Assembly: GCF_006715785.1 (NCBI RefSeq)
Contig: NZ_VFNX01000001.1
Location: 5,436,001-5,500,000, forward strand
Source of the DNA: Streptomyces puniciscabiei
GTDB taxonomy: Bacteria; Actinomycetota; Actinomycetes; Streptomycetales; Streptomycetaceae
Reading direction: 5' to 3'
DNA: 64,000 nt
The position numbers and the translations under genes are program-made. Within the stretch, counting starts at the first letter, position 1. Each line of letters starts with the position of its first letter. The notes under the pieces are model-generated. The model made no database searches and was not told the DNA's origin. It saw only the letters and a program-made list of their open reading frames with translations. This document shows, in pieces, positions 18,281 to 26,339 of this stretch.

Positions 18281-19201
18281 TCAGGGCGCCATGAGCTCCT
18301 CGTAGCGCGCCAGCAGGCCGTCGGCCGTCTCCCGGGAGGTGGGCAGCAGCGGCGCGCGGACCGGGCCCGCGGGCAGGCCGAGCCGGGCGAGCAGGGCCTT
18401 GGCGGTGACCGTGCCGGGCAGGCCCGCGTCCATCATCGCCTCGATCAACGGCGTGGCCCGCAGCTGGAGTTCGGTCGCCAGAGCGGTGTCGCCGGCGTCG
18501 AAGGCGTCGAGGATCGCGGCGATCGGGCCGGGAGCGGCGTTCGCGACGGTGCTCACACAGCCCGCCGCGCCGACCGCGTACAGCGCCAGTACGTGCTCGT
18601 CGCAGCCCGCGTAGTACGCCAGGTCCGTACGGGCCAGCACCTTCTGGGTGCCGAGGAAGTCGTAGGAGCAGTCCTTGACGGCCACGATCCGCGGGTGTGC
18701 GGCGAGGCGGATCATCGTCTCCGGCCGGATCCTGGTGCCGGTGCGGCCCGGGATGTCGTAGAGCATCACGGGCAGCCCGCTCGCGTCGGCGACCGCGCGG
18801 AAGTGCGCCTCCACGGCCTCCTGCGGGGGCCGGCTGTAGTACGGCGTCACCACCAGCACGCCGTCGGCACCCGCCTTCTCGGCCGCCAGGGCCAGCTCGA
18901 CGGTGTGGCCGGTGTCGGGCGTGCCCACCCCCGCGACCAGGGACACCCGGTCGCCGACCGCCTCCCGTACGGCCGTGACCAGCCGCGCCTTCTCCGTGTC
19001 CGTGGTGGTGGGCGACTCGCCCGTGGTGCCGTTCAGCACCAGGCCGTCGCAGCCCTCGGCCACCAGCCGCGCGGCCAGCTCGCGGGCGCCGTGCAGGTCG
19101 AGGGCGCCCTCCCCGGTGAACGGCGTGATCATCGCGCAGAGGGTGCGGCCGAAGGGGCGGGAGGTGGTGCGGGGGCGGGAGGTGGTGCGTGTGGGCGTCA
19201 T
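18281..19201 (-). CDS. dapA: 4-hydroxy-tetrahydrodipicolinate synthase
   Basis: DapA condenses pyruvate with aspartate semialdehyde, the first committed step to lysine. The 306-residue TIM barrel shows GLVLNGTTGESPTTTDTEK near residue 55, the catalytic Tyr in VMLYDIPGRTG with the substrate-binding Arg, and the Schiff-base Lys in IVAVKDCSYD. YYAGCDEHVLALYAVGAAG follows. The motifs are those of true DapA rather than of the two DHDPS-like sugar-acid enzymes elsewhere in this window. Streptomycetes often carry several dapA copies, so this may be one paralog. Confidence 0.88.
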   Translation of the reverse strand: MTPTRTTSRPRTTSRPFGRTLCAMITPFTGEGALDLHGARELAARLVAEGCDGLVLNGTTGESPTTTDTEKARLVTAVREAVGDRVSLVAGVGTPDTGHTVELALAAEKAGADGVLVVTPYYSRPPQEAVEAHFRAVADASGLPVMLYDIPGRTGTRIRPETMIRLAAHPRIVAVKDCSYDFLGTQKVLARTDLAYYAGCDEHVLALYAVGAAGCVSTVANAAPGPIAAILDAFDAGDTALATELQLRATPLIEAMMDAGLPGTVTAKALLARLGLPAGPVRAPLLPTSRETADGLLARYEELMAP

Positions 19202-19368
19202 ACGAGTAGTCTCGGCAGGCCGGTGGTGAAGCTCTACTTAATTCTCCTAAGTGGCATCGCTAAGCGTTGCTGATGTGTGTGGGTGGCGGCCGCAGGCCCT
19301 GTGTCCAACTCGGCCCCTCATGGGTCACTATGGCCGGAGGGTCACCGACGTCCGTCATGGGAGGCACC

Positions 19369-19524
19369 ATGAAGCTCGGCAAGGCACTGGCTACCGGAGT
19401 CGCCGAGGAGCGGCCGCTCGTCGGCGAAGAGGCCGTCCGCGAGGAGCGGGCCACGGTTCCCGAGGAGACCGCCCGCGTCGAACCGGCCGAGCCGGCCCGC
19501 GAAGAGGTTCCGGCCGCCCGATGA
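19369..19524 (+). CDS. Small acidic hypothetical protein, 51 residues
   Basis: The peptide MKLGKALATGVAEERPLVGE continues as a Glu/Ala/Pro-rich tail ending REEVPAAR. There is no recognisable domain. GGGAGG five bases before the ATG is a strong ribosome-binding site, and its stop overlaps the next start (ATGA). Both features argue that it is translated and coupled to the gene at 19521. Function unknown. Confidence 0.65.
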   Translation: MKLGKALATGVAEERPLVGEEAVREERATVPEETARVEPAEPAREEVPAAR

Positions 19525-20216
19525 GACTGCGGCTCCCGGCGGAACGCCCTGCGGAGCCGCCGACCGGATACAAGATCGCCCACCCGGTGCTGTCCCAGGA
19601 CGGCACCCGGGCGGGGTTCACCGGAGTGTCGCTCGGCGGCGCGCTGCCGTATGCCGTGCTCGACGACGCCGCGTGTGTCTACGGGCGGCGGCACCGGCCG
19701 CCGGCGCGGCTGTGTGACTGCGGGTTCCACTGCGTGCACGAGCGCAGTGCCGCCGAGGCCCTGTTGTGCACCACCGAGCATCGGACCGCCCTGCTGCTGG
19801 AGGTCTCCGTGCTCGGCGCCTACATCAGGTTCGAGCGGGGTTTCCGTTATGCCCGGCAGCGGGTGCGTGCGGCCACCGCCGGGCCGTGTGCCTGCGGCGC
19901 CGCCGCCGTCGCGCTCGCCGACGCCGGCTGGGGCAGGCCGGGCTGGCGGGTTCTCGGCCCCGTCTGCGCCGGCTGTGTGCGCGGCCGTACGTCCGTCTCG
20001 CTCGCCGGCTTCGCCCGGCTGGCCGGGGAGGGGCTGCGGGTCGTGGCGGGGGGTGGTGGTACGGCGGTGCCGTCCGCCGGGTTGGCGCACGACGGGGAGT
20101 TGGGCGTGCCCGAACTCGTTGCCGAGGCGGCGCTGTTGCAGGCGCGCCTCGACTGGTTCCAGAGCCAACTCGCGCGGCTGGGCGAGCGGGGGAGCGGGGG
20201 AGCGCAGCAGGGCTGA
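19521..20216 (+). CDS. Cys-rich hypothetical protein, 231 residues
   Basis: I do not recognise a family. The 231-residue protein has clustered cysteines: RLCDCGFHCVHERSAAEALL near residue 75, a second CxC in AGPCACGAAAV, and PVCAGCVRG. This could be a metal-binding or zinc-ribbon-like arrangement with His nearby. The C-terminal third is a predicted helix ending LDWFQSQLARLGERG. It is translationally coupled to the small acidic protein upstream. Confidence 0.7.
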   Translation: MRLRLPAERPAEPPTGYKIAHPVLSQDGTRAGFTGVSLGGALPYAVLDDAACVYGRRHRPPARLCDCGFHCVHERSAAEALLCTTEHRTALLLEVSVLGAYIRFERGFRYARQRVRAATAGPCACGAAAVALADAGWGRPGWRVLGPVCAGCVRGRTSVSLAGFARLAGEGLRVVAGGGGTAVPSAGLAHDGELGVPELVAEAALLQARLDWFQSQLARLGERGSGGAQQG

Positions 20217-20635
20217 CGGAATGGCCGTCTTCGGGCCGGGTACCCGTGGCTTCGGCGGCCGGCGGGTGGGTCGTGGGCGCGGATGCCCGCGGCGGCCCTC
20301 GCGTGGGTCCGGGTGCACGGGTGCCCGTCGCGGGTCGTGCGCTCCGTGTGGGTGCCTGTGGGTGCCTGTGGGTGCCTGCGACGGGTTCCGCGCGATGCCT
20401 GCGGCAGCCCGTGCGGGTGCGTTGTGGCTGGTGTCGCGCCTACGGTGGTGTGTGAGTCGGTGCCGCGCCGGGTGGTGCCCGTCCTCGGTCCGGCAAGCAC
20501 TGTCTTGTGCGGGGCACTGCGTGTTGTCGCCGGCCGCTGCGGCGGACACCATCCGCCACGCCCCTCGCCGCCGTGCGCGGCCTCCCTTCGGGGCAGGCGC
20601 TCGGTGGTCGACGCGATCAGGGAAAGGGCATATCG
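20217..20635. other. Non-coding stretch with a short direct repeat
   Basis: No gene is supported in this 419-base region. It holds a triplicated 10-mer at 20349-20378 and otherwise GC-rich, low-bias sequence. The open frames that cross it lack homology or ribosome-binding sites. The promoter for the gene at 20636 should lie at its 3' end. Confidence 0.5.
20349..20378. repeat. Three tandem copies of TGGGTGCCTG
   Basis: The 10-base unit TGGGTGCCTG is repeated three times without interruption. It is a microsatellite-like expansion in non-coding sequence with no evident role. Confidence 0.7.
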
Positions 20636-21181
20636 ATGAGGCACAGGATCCCGCACGGTTCGGGCGCCAAGGGGCCCGACGAGCTGCGGCAGCAGATCGA
20701 GCACGCCAGGCACCAACTCGGCGACACGGTCGCCCAGTTGGTCGGCAAGGCGGACGTCAAGGGGCGGGCCCGGGTGCGGGCCGCCGACCTGAGGGACAAG
20801 GCCGGTGCCATGTCCGTACAGCTGCGCGTGAGCGCCGCCCAGGCCGGCCACGGCATGCAGCACCGGGCCGCCAAGGCCGGGCACGTCATGCAGGGCAGGG
20901 CGGCCCAGGCGGGGCACATGGTGCAGGGGAAGGCCGCGCAGGCGGGGCACATGGTGCAGGGCAAGGCCGCGCAGGCGGGGCACGCGGTGCAGGGGCGGGT
21001 CGCGCGGGCCGGCCATATGGCGCAGGGCCGGGCCGGGCGTGCGGGCCACGGCGCTCAGGGCAGTGTTCCGCAGCCTCTGCGCGCTGCGCTGCGCCATCCG
21101 GGGCCGGTCATCGCCGTGGGTCTGCTGGGGGCGGCCGCGGTCGCCGCCGGCATCGCCTGGCGTCGGCAGCATCAGGGCTGA
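20636..21181 (+). CDS. DUF3618-type membrane protein with 11-residue repeats
   Basis: The 181-residue protein starts with a DUF3618-like segment (GPDELRQQIEHARHQLGDTV, then AQLVGKADVKGRARVRAADL). It then carries seven tandem 11-residue repeats of form AAQAGHMVQGK (residues about 67-143), and ends with one membrane segment (AVGLLGAAAVAAGIAW) and a short basic tail. The repeats are predicted amphipathic helix with a His and a Gln in fixed places. ATG 20636 is preceded by GGAAAGGG. It is probably a membrane-tethered stalk or surface-active protein; the role is unknown. Confidence 0.78.
   Translation: MRHRIPHGSGAKGPDELRQQIEHARHQLGDTVAQLVGKADVKGRARVRAADLRDKAGAMSVQLRVSAAQAGHGMQHRAAKAGHVMQGRAAQAGHMVQGKAAQAGHMVQGKAAQAGHAVQGRVARAGHMAQGRAGRAGHGAQGSVPQPLRAALRHPGPVIAVGLLGAAAVAAGIAWRRQHQG
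20834..21064 (+). repeat. Seven 33-bp tandem repeats inside the DUF3618 gene
   Basis: Seven in-frame 33-bp units encode AAQAGHGMQHR, AAKAGHVMQGR, AAQAGHMVQGK (twice), AAQAGHAVQGR, VARAGHMAQGR and AGRAGHGAQGS. Units 3 and 4 are almost identical at the DNA level, so the array can gain or lose units by recombination without breaking the frame. Confidence 0.9.
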
Positions 21182-21222
21182 GCGGCCCGGCAGCATCAGG
21201 GCCGAGCGGCCTGGTGGTCCCG

Positions 21223-21276
21223 CCCTCGCACCGAAAACTATGTCCGTCTGGACAAAAAAAGTTTTCGGTGCGAGGG
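21223..21276. promoter_or_regulatory. Nested palindrome with embedded leaderless promoter
   Basis: A 17-bp arm CCCTCGCACCGAAAACT (21223-21239) is repeated perfectly inverted at 21260-21276. Inside it lies TGTCC-GTCT-GGACA (21241-21254) and an A tract. TGGACA (21249-21254) and GAGGGT (21272-21277) form a -35/-10 pair 17 bp apart that would start transcription at about 21284, the A of the ATG. The palindrome therefore covers the promoter of the ArsR-type gene and is probably its own operator. Confidence 0.65.
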
Positions 21277-21283
21277 TGGACGC

Positions 21284-21895
21284 ATGCTGGACGTGACCGT
21301 GATCGAGGACCCCGAGGCGGCGGCCGTGTCGCTGGACCCCATCCGGGCCCGGCTGCTCGCCGAGCTGGCCGCCGAGCCCGCGTCGGCGGCGATGCTGGCC
21401 GGCAAGGTCGGACTGCCCCGGCAGAAGGTGAACTACCACCTCAAGGCGCTGGAGCGGCACGGCCTGGTCGAGCTGGCCGGAGAGCGCCGCAAGGGCAATG
21501 TCACCGAGCGGCTGATGCGGGCCACGGCGGCGTCGTACGTCATCTCGCCGCTCGCGCTGGCCGCCGTGCAGCCGGACCCGGACCGCTTCCGCGACCAGCT
21601 CTCGGCGCGTTGGCTGCTCGCGCTCGGCGCCCGCCTGGTGCGGGACGTCGGTGCGCTGATCAGCGGTGCCGCGAGGGCAAGGAAACGGCTGGCGACCTAT
21701 GCCCTGGACGGCCAGGTGCGCTTCGCCTCCGCCGCCGATCGCGCGGCCTTCGTGCAGGAGCTGACGGCGGGCGTGAGCGCGCTGATCCGCAAGTACGACG
21801 CCCCCGGCGCCGAGGACGGCCGCGACCACCGGATCGTCGTGGCCCTCCACCCCACGGTCAAGGACCAGCAGCCCACCCCCGCACTGGAACAGTGA
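21284..21895 (+). CDS. ArsR-type winged-helix regulator
   Basis: The 203-residue protein begins with an ArsR-like winged helix: LDPIRARLLAELAAEPASAA, then AGKVGLPRQKVNYHLKALER and the wing LVELAGERRKGNVTERLMRAT. The C-terminal half is helical and may bind a ligand or act as dimer interface; there are no Cys metal ligands. The next gene, 14 bases downstream, encodes a SRPBCC/AHSA1 protein, a pairing common in actinobacteria. Its start coincides with the predicted transcription start, so the message may be leaderless and autoregulated. Confidence 0.88.
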   Translation: MLDVTVIEDPEAAAVSLDPIRARLLAELAAEPASAAMLAGKVGLPRQKVNYHLKALERHGLVELAGERRKGNVTERLMRATAASYVISPLALAAVQPDPDRFRDQLSARWLLALGARLVRDVGALISGAARARKRLATYALDGQVRFASAADRAAFVQELTAGVSALIRKYDAPGAEDGRDHRIVVALHPTVKDQQPTPALEQ

Positions 21896-21909
21896 GCAGG
21901 AGCCCCGCC

Positions 21910-22647
21910 ATGTCCAAGGAATTCGAGATCGTCCGCGAGTTCGAGGTCGACGTCCCGCCCGAGAAGGTGTGGGAGGCGATCACCACGGGTACCGGGGGCT
22001 TTCTGTGGCCGATGGATCCGCCCGAGCCCCGGGAGGGGGGAAAGGGGCCCTTCGGGTCCACCGTCACCGCCTGGGATCCGCCCCACCGCTACACCAACCG
22101 CAGCGAGGACGTCGGCTTCCCGGTGCAGTCGGCCAACCAGCTCGACTACACCATCGAGCCCCGTGACGAGGGCCGCCGCGCCTGGGTGCGGTACGTGCAC
22201 AGCGGCATCTTCACCGACGACTGGAACAACCAGTACGACGGGGCCAGCAAGCACACCAACTTCTATCTGCACACCCTGTGCGAGTACTTGACGCACTTCG
22301 CACCCCGCCCGGTCACCTTCGCCCAGCTGGACGGGCCCGCGGCCTCGCGGACCACGGAGGGGCTCGCCACCGTCGGCCGCGCCCTCGGACTCGCCGACGA
22401 CGCGGCCGCGGGTACCAAGGTCGCCGTGCGGGGCCCCGGCGGGCGGACCCTGGACGCCGTGCTCGACTACCGCAACCCGTACTTCATCGGGCTGCGCACC
22501 GACGACGCCCTCATCCGCTTCTTCGGGCGCGGCCACTGGGGCGCCCCGCTCGGCATCAGCATCCACGACTTCGCGCCGGACGCCGACGCCGAGGCGAACG
22601 AGAGCGCCTGGCAGGACTGGCTGAACGGGGTGTTCAGCCGGTCCTGA
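21910..22647 (+). CDS. SRPBCC / AHSA1-family protein
   Basis: The 245-residue protein has a START-like SRPBCC fold: VREFEVDVPPEKVWEAITTG at the N-terminus, then ESPxG-type strands such as GPFGSTVTAWDPPHRYTNRS and the long helix SKHTNFYLHTLCEYLTHFA. The C-terminal third extends past the usual AHSA1 length. SRPBCC domains bind hydrophobic ligands in a cavity; the ligand is unknown. It is cotranscribed with the ArsR-type regulator, which suggests that a small molecule controls both. Confidence 0.88.
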   Translation: MSKEFEIVREFEVDVPPEKVWEAITTGTGGFLWPMDPPEPREGGKGPFGSTVTAWDPPHRYTNRSEDVGFPVQSANQLDYTIEPRDEGRRAWVRYVHSGIFTDDWNNQYDGASKHTNFYLHTLCEYLTHFAPRPVTFAQLDGPAASRTTEGLATVGRALGLADDAAAGTKVAVRGPGGRTLDAVLDYRNPYFIGLRTDDALIRFFGRGHWGAPLGISIHDFAPDADAEANESAWQDWLNGVFSRS

Positions 22648-22655
22648 GCAGGCGG

Positions 22656-24482
22656 TCACGGGCGGAAGCGCAGCACCTGCGGGTCGTGGTCGCTGATCTG
22701 GTCGTTGAACTCCGCGTTGATGTGCACGCTGTCGTACTCGAAGTCGCAGCCGCGCCGGATCGCCGGGCTGATCAGGATCTGGTCCAGGACCTGCTCGTTG
22801 CCCTGGTAGTCGTAGGTGTAACGCTCGCTCCTCGGCAGCGACTTGATCGCCGACCACAGCTCGCCGTCACCCTCGAGGATCTTCGCGGTGTCGGAGAACT
22901 CGAAGTCGTTCATGTCGCCGAGCGCGATGACGTCCGCGTTCCTCTGGACCTTCAGGATGTCCTTGACGAACGCGTTCACCGCGGTGGCCTGCGCGTGGCG
23001 CTGGATCTCCGAGCTGCGGGTCGGCGGCTGGTACTGCGAGGTCAGGCCCTGGTCGCCGCCCTTGGAGACCAGGTGGTTGGCGATCACGAAGACGGTCTTG
23101 CCGCGGAAGACGAACTGGCCGGCCAGCGGCTTGCGGCTGTCCTTCCAGGCGGCGTTCGCCGGGTCGATCCGGCCGGGGGAGACCGTCAGTTCGGCCTTGC
23201 CGTCCTCCTTGGTGACGCCGACCGCGGTGGTGGAGTCGCCGCCCGCGCGGTCCACGAAGGACACCCGCTCGGGGTTGAACAGGAACACCTGGCGGATGTT
23301 GCCGCCCGGCTCGCCGCCGTCCTGGTCGTTGACCGGGTTGATCGAGCGCCAGTCGTACTTCGGGCCGCCCGCCGCGACGATCGCGTCGATCAGTTTGCCG
23401 ACGGTCTCGCTCGCGTCGACCGTTCCGTCGTCCTTGGCGCCGTTGTTGTCCTGGATCTCCTCCAGGGACACGATGTCCGGCGACTGGAGGTTGTTCACGA
23501 TCGCGGCGGCGTGCTCGTCGAAGGTGGCGTCGGAGGGGTCGAGGTTCTCGACGTTGTACGTCGCCACCGCCAGCTCGCGGCTCGACTGCTTCCGCGTGGT
23601 CTCGCGCTCCAGGCCACCGCCCTGCAGTGTGCCGAGCTTGCTCGCGACGAGGGTGTAGCCGCCGAACTGGTTGAAGTCCAGGGGGCCGGTCGTCGTGCCG
23701 GAGAGGGTGTCGCCGACGTTCGCCTTCGGGAAGTCGGCGGTCGCGCCCAGCGACTGGATCTGCAGCCGGCCGGTGTTCTGCGAGTCGTAGGAGCCGTAGA
23801 CCGTGCCGCCGCGGCGGTTCGCGTGTTCCCACGGCTTCACCGTGACCCACAGTTCGCTGTAGGGGTCGGTGCGGCCGACCACGCGGGTGTCCTCGACCTG
23901 GACGTTCATGCCCTCCAGGGACTCGTAGTAGTCCAGGGCGTACGTCGACGGGTCCAGGGTCAGGCCGTTGATCGAGCCCGCGGCCGCGGTGTCGCCCGCC
24001 GGTGCGTACGCGTCCGGCACCGAGTCCTCGTCGATCACGACCGGCGCCGGGACCGGGTTGCCGGTGGAGACGGAGGTGACCGTCGGTTTGGTGATCTCCG
24101 TGACCGACTGGTTGCCGGAGGAGGCGCCGCCGGGGACGTACTCGGAGACCGTGCCGGTCACCGTCACCGAGTCGCCGACCGCGACCTTCGGGGCGGAGCT
24201 GGTGAAGACGAAGACGCCCTCGCTGGTGGCCGGGTTGTCGTCCGGGTTCGGATCCTGGATCCAGAAGCCTCTGGAGGAGCCGTACGTGCGCGTGGCCGTG
24301 ACGATGCCGGGCACGTCCGTCACCTTCTGGCCCGCGAACGGCGATATTCGGGTGGTGCCCTGAATGTCGTGGATGCGCACCGAGTCGGCGTGCGCGGGAG
24401 AGGTGAGGACGACGGCGGACGCCGCGCTGCAGACGGCGGCGACGGTGAGCGCGGCGAGGCGCGCGGAAGACCTGCTCGGCAA
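22656..24482 (-). CDS. Secreted ExeM/NucH-like endonuclease-exonuclease-phosphatase
   Basis: The 608-residue product has a signal peptide (SARLAALTVAAVCSAASAVV with AHA-D cleavage), an OB/lamin-tail-like N-terminal half (residues about 40-300), and a C-terminal EEP nuclease domain with VATYNVENLDPSD, IVSLEEIQDNNGA, ALGDMNDFEFSDT and NDQISDHDPQVL. This is the ExeM/NucH layout of extracellular DNases. No ATG fits: the TTG at 24482, with GGAGGG five bases upstream, gives a proper signal peptide. It would degrade DNA or phosphodiesters outside the cell and provide phosphate or nucleosides. Confidence 0.87.
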   Translation of the reverse strand: MPSRSSARLAALTVAAVCSAASAVVLTSPAHADSVRIHDIQGTTRISPFAGQKVTDVPGIVTATRTYGSSRGFWIQDPNPDDNPATSEGVFVFTSSAPKVAVGDSVTVTGTVSEYVPGGASSGNQSVTEITKPTVTSVSTGNPVPAPVVIDEDSVPDAYAPAGDTAAAGSINGLTLDPSTYALDYYESLEGMNVQVEDTRVVGRTDPYSELWVTVKPWEHANRRGGTVYGSYDSQNTGRLQIQSLGATADFPKANVGDTLSGTTTGPLDFNQFGGYTLVASKLGTLQGGGLERETTRKQSSRELAVATYNVENLDPSDATFDEHAAAIVNNLQSPDIVSLEEIQDNNGAKDDGTVDASETVGKLIDAIVAAGGPKYDWRSINPVNDQDGGEPGGNIRQVFLFNPERVSFVDRAGGDSTTAVGVTKEDGKAELTVSPGRIDPANAAWKDSRKPLAGQFVFRGKTVFVIANHLVSKGGDQGLTSQYQPPTRSSEIQRHAQATAVNAFVKDILKVQRNADVIALGDMNDFEFSDTAKILEGDGELWSAIKSLPRSERYTYDYQGNEQVLDQILISPAIRRGCDFEYDSVHINAEFNDQISDHDPQVLRFRP

Positions 24483-24747
24483 GGGTTCCCTCCGGGGACG
24501 TGACGATGCGCCGGGACGAGGGTGGTACGGGAGCGTGGAGGACTCGTAGCCCTCTGTGACACGCGTAGAGCCGAGTGAACAGTTGTCCCCCCAACTTCTA
24601 CGCGCGTCAATCTCCTGCCTGACGACGGGAGTTGTCAAGGTTTCGGCCATGTACGGCGGCCGACGGGGAGATGAACCGGGCGGCATGGGTGGAAATCCGT
24701 CTAGGCTGAGCGGTTGAGCCCGTTCACGGTCCGAGGAGAACCAGCCG

Positions 24748-26175
24748 ATGTCAGACAGCTCGCCCCTGCCGCCCGTACGGCTGCGCCCCGAAGCGGAGCT
24801 GGCACACGCCGCGCTGTCCACTCCGCTGCTCTCCCGCGCCGCCCGCCTCGCCCGCTGGGCCGGGCCCGACACCCGCGTGGACGCCGGCGGCGGACTGGTC
24901 GAGGAGCAGCTTCCCGCCGCCGCCGAACTACTCGGACTGAGCGGCGAGGACGCCGCCGCGTACGCGAGCGAGGCCTGGCGGGTCGCCGTGGACGCCGGAC
25001 TGGTCGAGATCGTGGACGAGGAGGCCGGGACGGTCCGGGCCGGCGAGGAGCTGAACCTGCTCACCGGGGGTGCCCCGGCCGATGTGCTGGCCGTGTGGCT
25101 CGCCGCGCTGGAGACCGTCATCGCCGACGCGAGCGTCCCCGACCTGGACGATCTGGTCGACGCCCTGGACGAGGGCGGCGAGATCGATTTCTCGTCACTC
25201 GACTGGGACCCCGAGGCCGAGGCGGAGTTCCTGGACGGCGTCCTCGGCAACCTCTACCTGCTGACGGTGAGTGAGGACGGCCCGGGCGGGGGCCCGGTCC
25301 CGCTGCCCGCCCTCGCCGCCTCGATGATCGTCCCCGACGGCATGGGCGAGCCCACCAACGACGTCCTGGAGCAGGTCTCCGACGCGATGATGCGGCTCGA
25401 CGACCAGTTCCGGGTACTGGAGCCGGTCGGGCTCGTGGAGTACCAGCCGGTCGACGAGGCGTTGATGGCCGACGCCGAGGAGGAGCCCGCGGCGGCGCCG
25501 GACGACACCGACGTCACCCGGTACGGCATGGTCCGGCTCACCCCGCTCGGCGCGTACGGGCTGCGGGCGCGGCTGCTGGAGGCCGGGCTCCAGGCGCCGG
25601 CCGTCGGTGAACTCGCCGACAAGGGCGCGGACGCGCTGCTGGACGGCACGGCCGCGTTCGGGCAGGCGGCGGCGCAGGCCGAGACCGAGCAGTGGCTCGC
25701 CCGACGCGAACCGCTCGCCGCGGCACGGGAGTTGCTCGCGGCGGCCCGGGGCGCGGACGCGGGCGCCCCGCTGCGCCGGCTGCGCTGCCAGCAGGCCCTG
25801 TCCCTGATCGGCGCGGAGGCCGAGCCGGCGCTGCGGGAGGTGCTGGACGATCCGGAACTGGGCGGTCTGGCCCGGGTGTGGCTCAGCGAACGGGGCGCGG
25901 TGGGGGTGCCGGCGCCGTCCGAGGAGCTGGTGTTCTGGCTGACCGTCGACACGGTGGCCGCGCAGCTGGCGGCCGAGGGCAACTCCGAGGAGCTGCAGGC
26001 GCTGGTGGAGGGGCTGGCCGCGCAGCACAGCGGGTTCTTCTCCGCGGCCTGGCGGGTGGAGCATCCGGCCACCGCCGACGTACTGGAGGCGATGGGGCGG
26101 CTGCATCCGGACAAGAAGGTGGCGAAGGAGGCGCGCAAGGCCGCGTTCAAGGCGCGCTCGCAGCACGGGGCCTGA
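24748..26175 (+). CDS. Conserved hypothetical protein, 475 residues
   Basis: I do not recognise a family. The 475-residue protein is soluble, acidic and largely helical. It starts SPLPPVRLRPEAELAHAALS, has a very acidic middle (PDLDDLVDALDEGGEIDFSS near residue 131), a DVTRYGMVRLTPLGAYGLRA segment, and a C-terminal region of HEAT-like helices (LRCQQALSLIGAEAEPALRE, HPDKKVAKEARKAAFKARSQ). The repeat-helix C-terminus suggests a protein-binding scaffold. The gene is divergent from the secreted nuclease with a 265-base gap. Confidence 0.8.
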   Translation: MSDSSPLPPVRLRPEAELAHAALSTPLLSRAARLARWAGPDTRVDAGGGLVEEQLPAAAELLGLSGEDAAAYASEAWRVAVDAGLVEIVDEEAGTVRAGEELNLLTGGAPADVLAVWLAALETVIADASVPDLDDLVDALDEGGEIDFSSLDWDPEAEAEFLDGVLGNLYLLTVSEDGPGGGPVPLPALAASMIVPDGMGEPTNDVLEQVSDAMMRLDDQFRVLEPVGLVEYQPVDEALMADAEEEPAAAPDDTDVTRYGMVRLTPLGAYGLRARLLEAGLQAPAVGELADKGADALLDGTAAFGQAAAQAETEQWLARREPLAAARELLAAARGADAGAPLRRLRCQQALSLIGAEAEPALREVLDDPELGGLARVWLSERGAVGVPAPSEELVFWLTVDTVAAQLAAEGNSEELQALVEGLAAQHSGFFSAAWRVEHPATADVLEAMGRLHPDKKVAKEARKAAFKARSQHGA

Positions 26176-26246
26176 CCCGACTCCTTGAGACGGTCATGGG
26201 CCGGAGCATACGGATTCTTGAACAAGGGCTCCCGAAGTAGCCCGGC

Positions 26247-26268
26247 GTTCAACTCGCGTTCAGGGTGT
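26247..26268 (+). promoter_or_regulatory. PHO box (PhoP-binding direct repeats)
   Basis: Two 11-base direct repeat units, GTTCAACTCGC and GTTCAGGGTGT, lie end to end. This is the spacing of Streptomyces PHO boxes, whose units begin with G(G/T)TCA. It lies 72 bases upstream of a PhoX-type phosphatase, as expected for a gene induced by phosphate starvation. Confidence 0.7.
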
Positions 26269-26339
26269 GGCGGGAGCGTGTGCGCCGAACCGAGGTCCGC
26301 CACCCTCCACGGCACTCCCACCGTCTCAGGAGACACACC

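Noticed and set aside
18281..19201. Sugar-acid dehydratase instead of DapA
   Set aside because: GTTGESPT and YDIPGRTG with VKDCS fit DapA better than the GEFxAL type seen in the other two barrels.
20283..20639. 118-residue open frame in the gap before the DUF3618 gene
   Set aside because: It has a repeat-driven sequence rich in Cys and Val, no ribosome-binding site and poor codon bias.
20834..21064. CRISPR array
   Set aside because: The 33-bp units are contiguous, without spacers, and are in frame in a protein.
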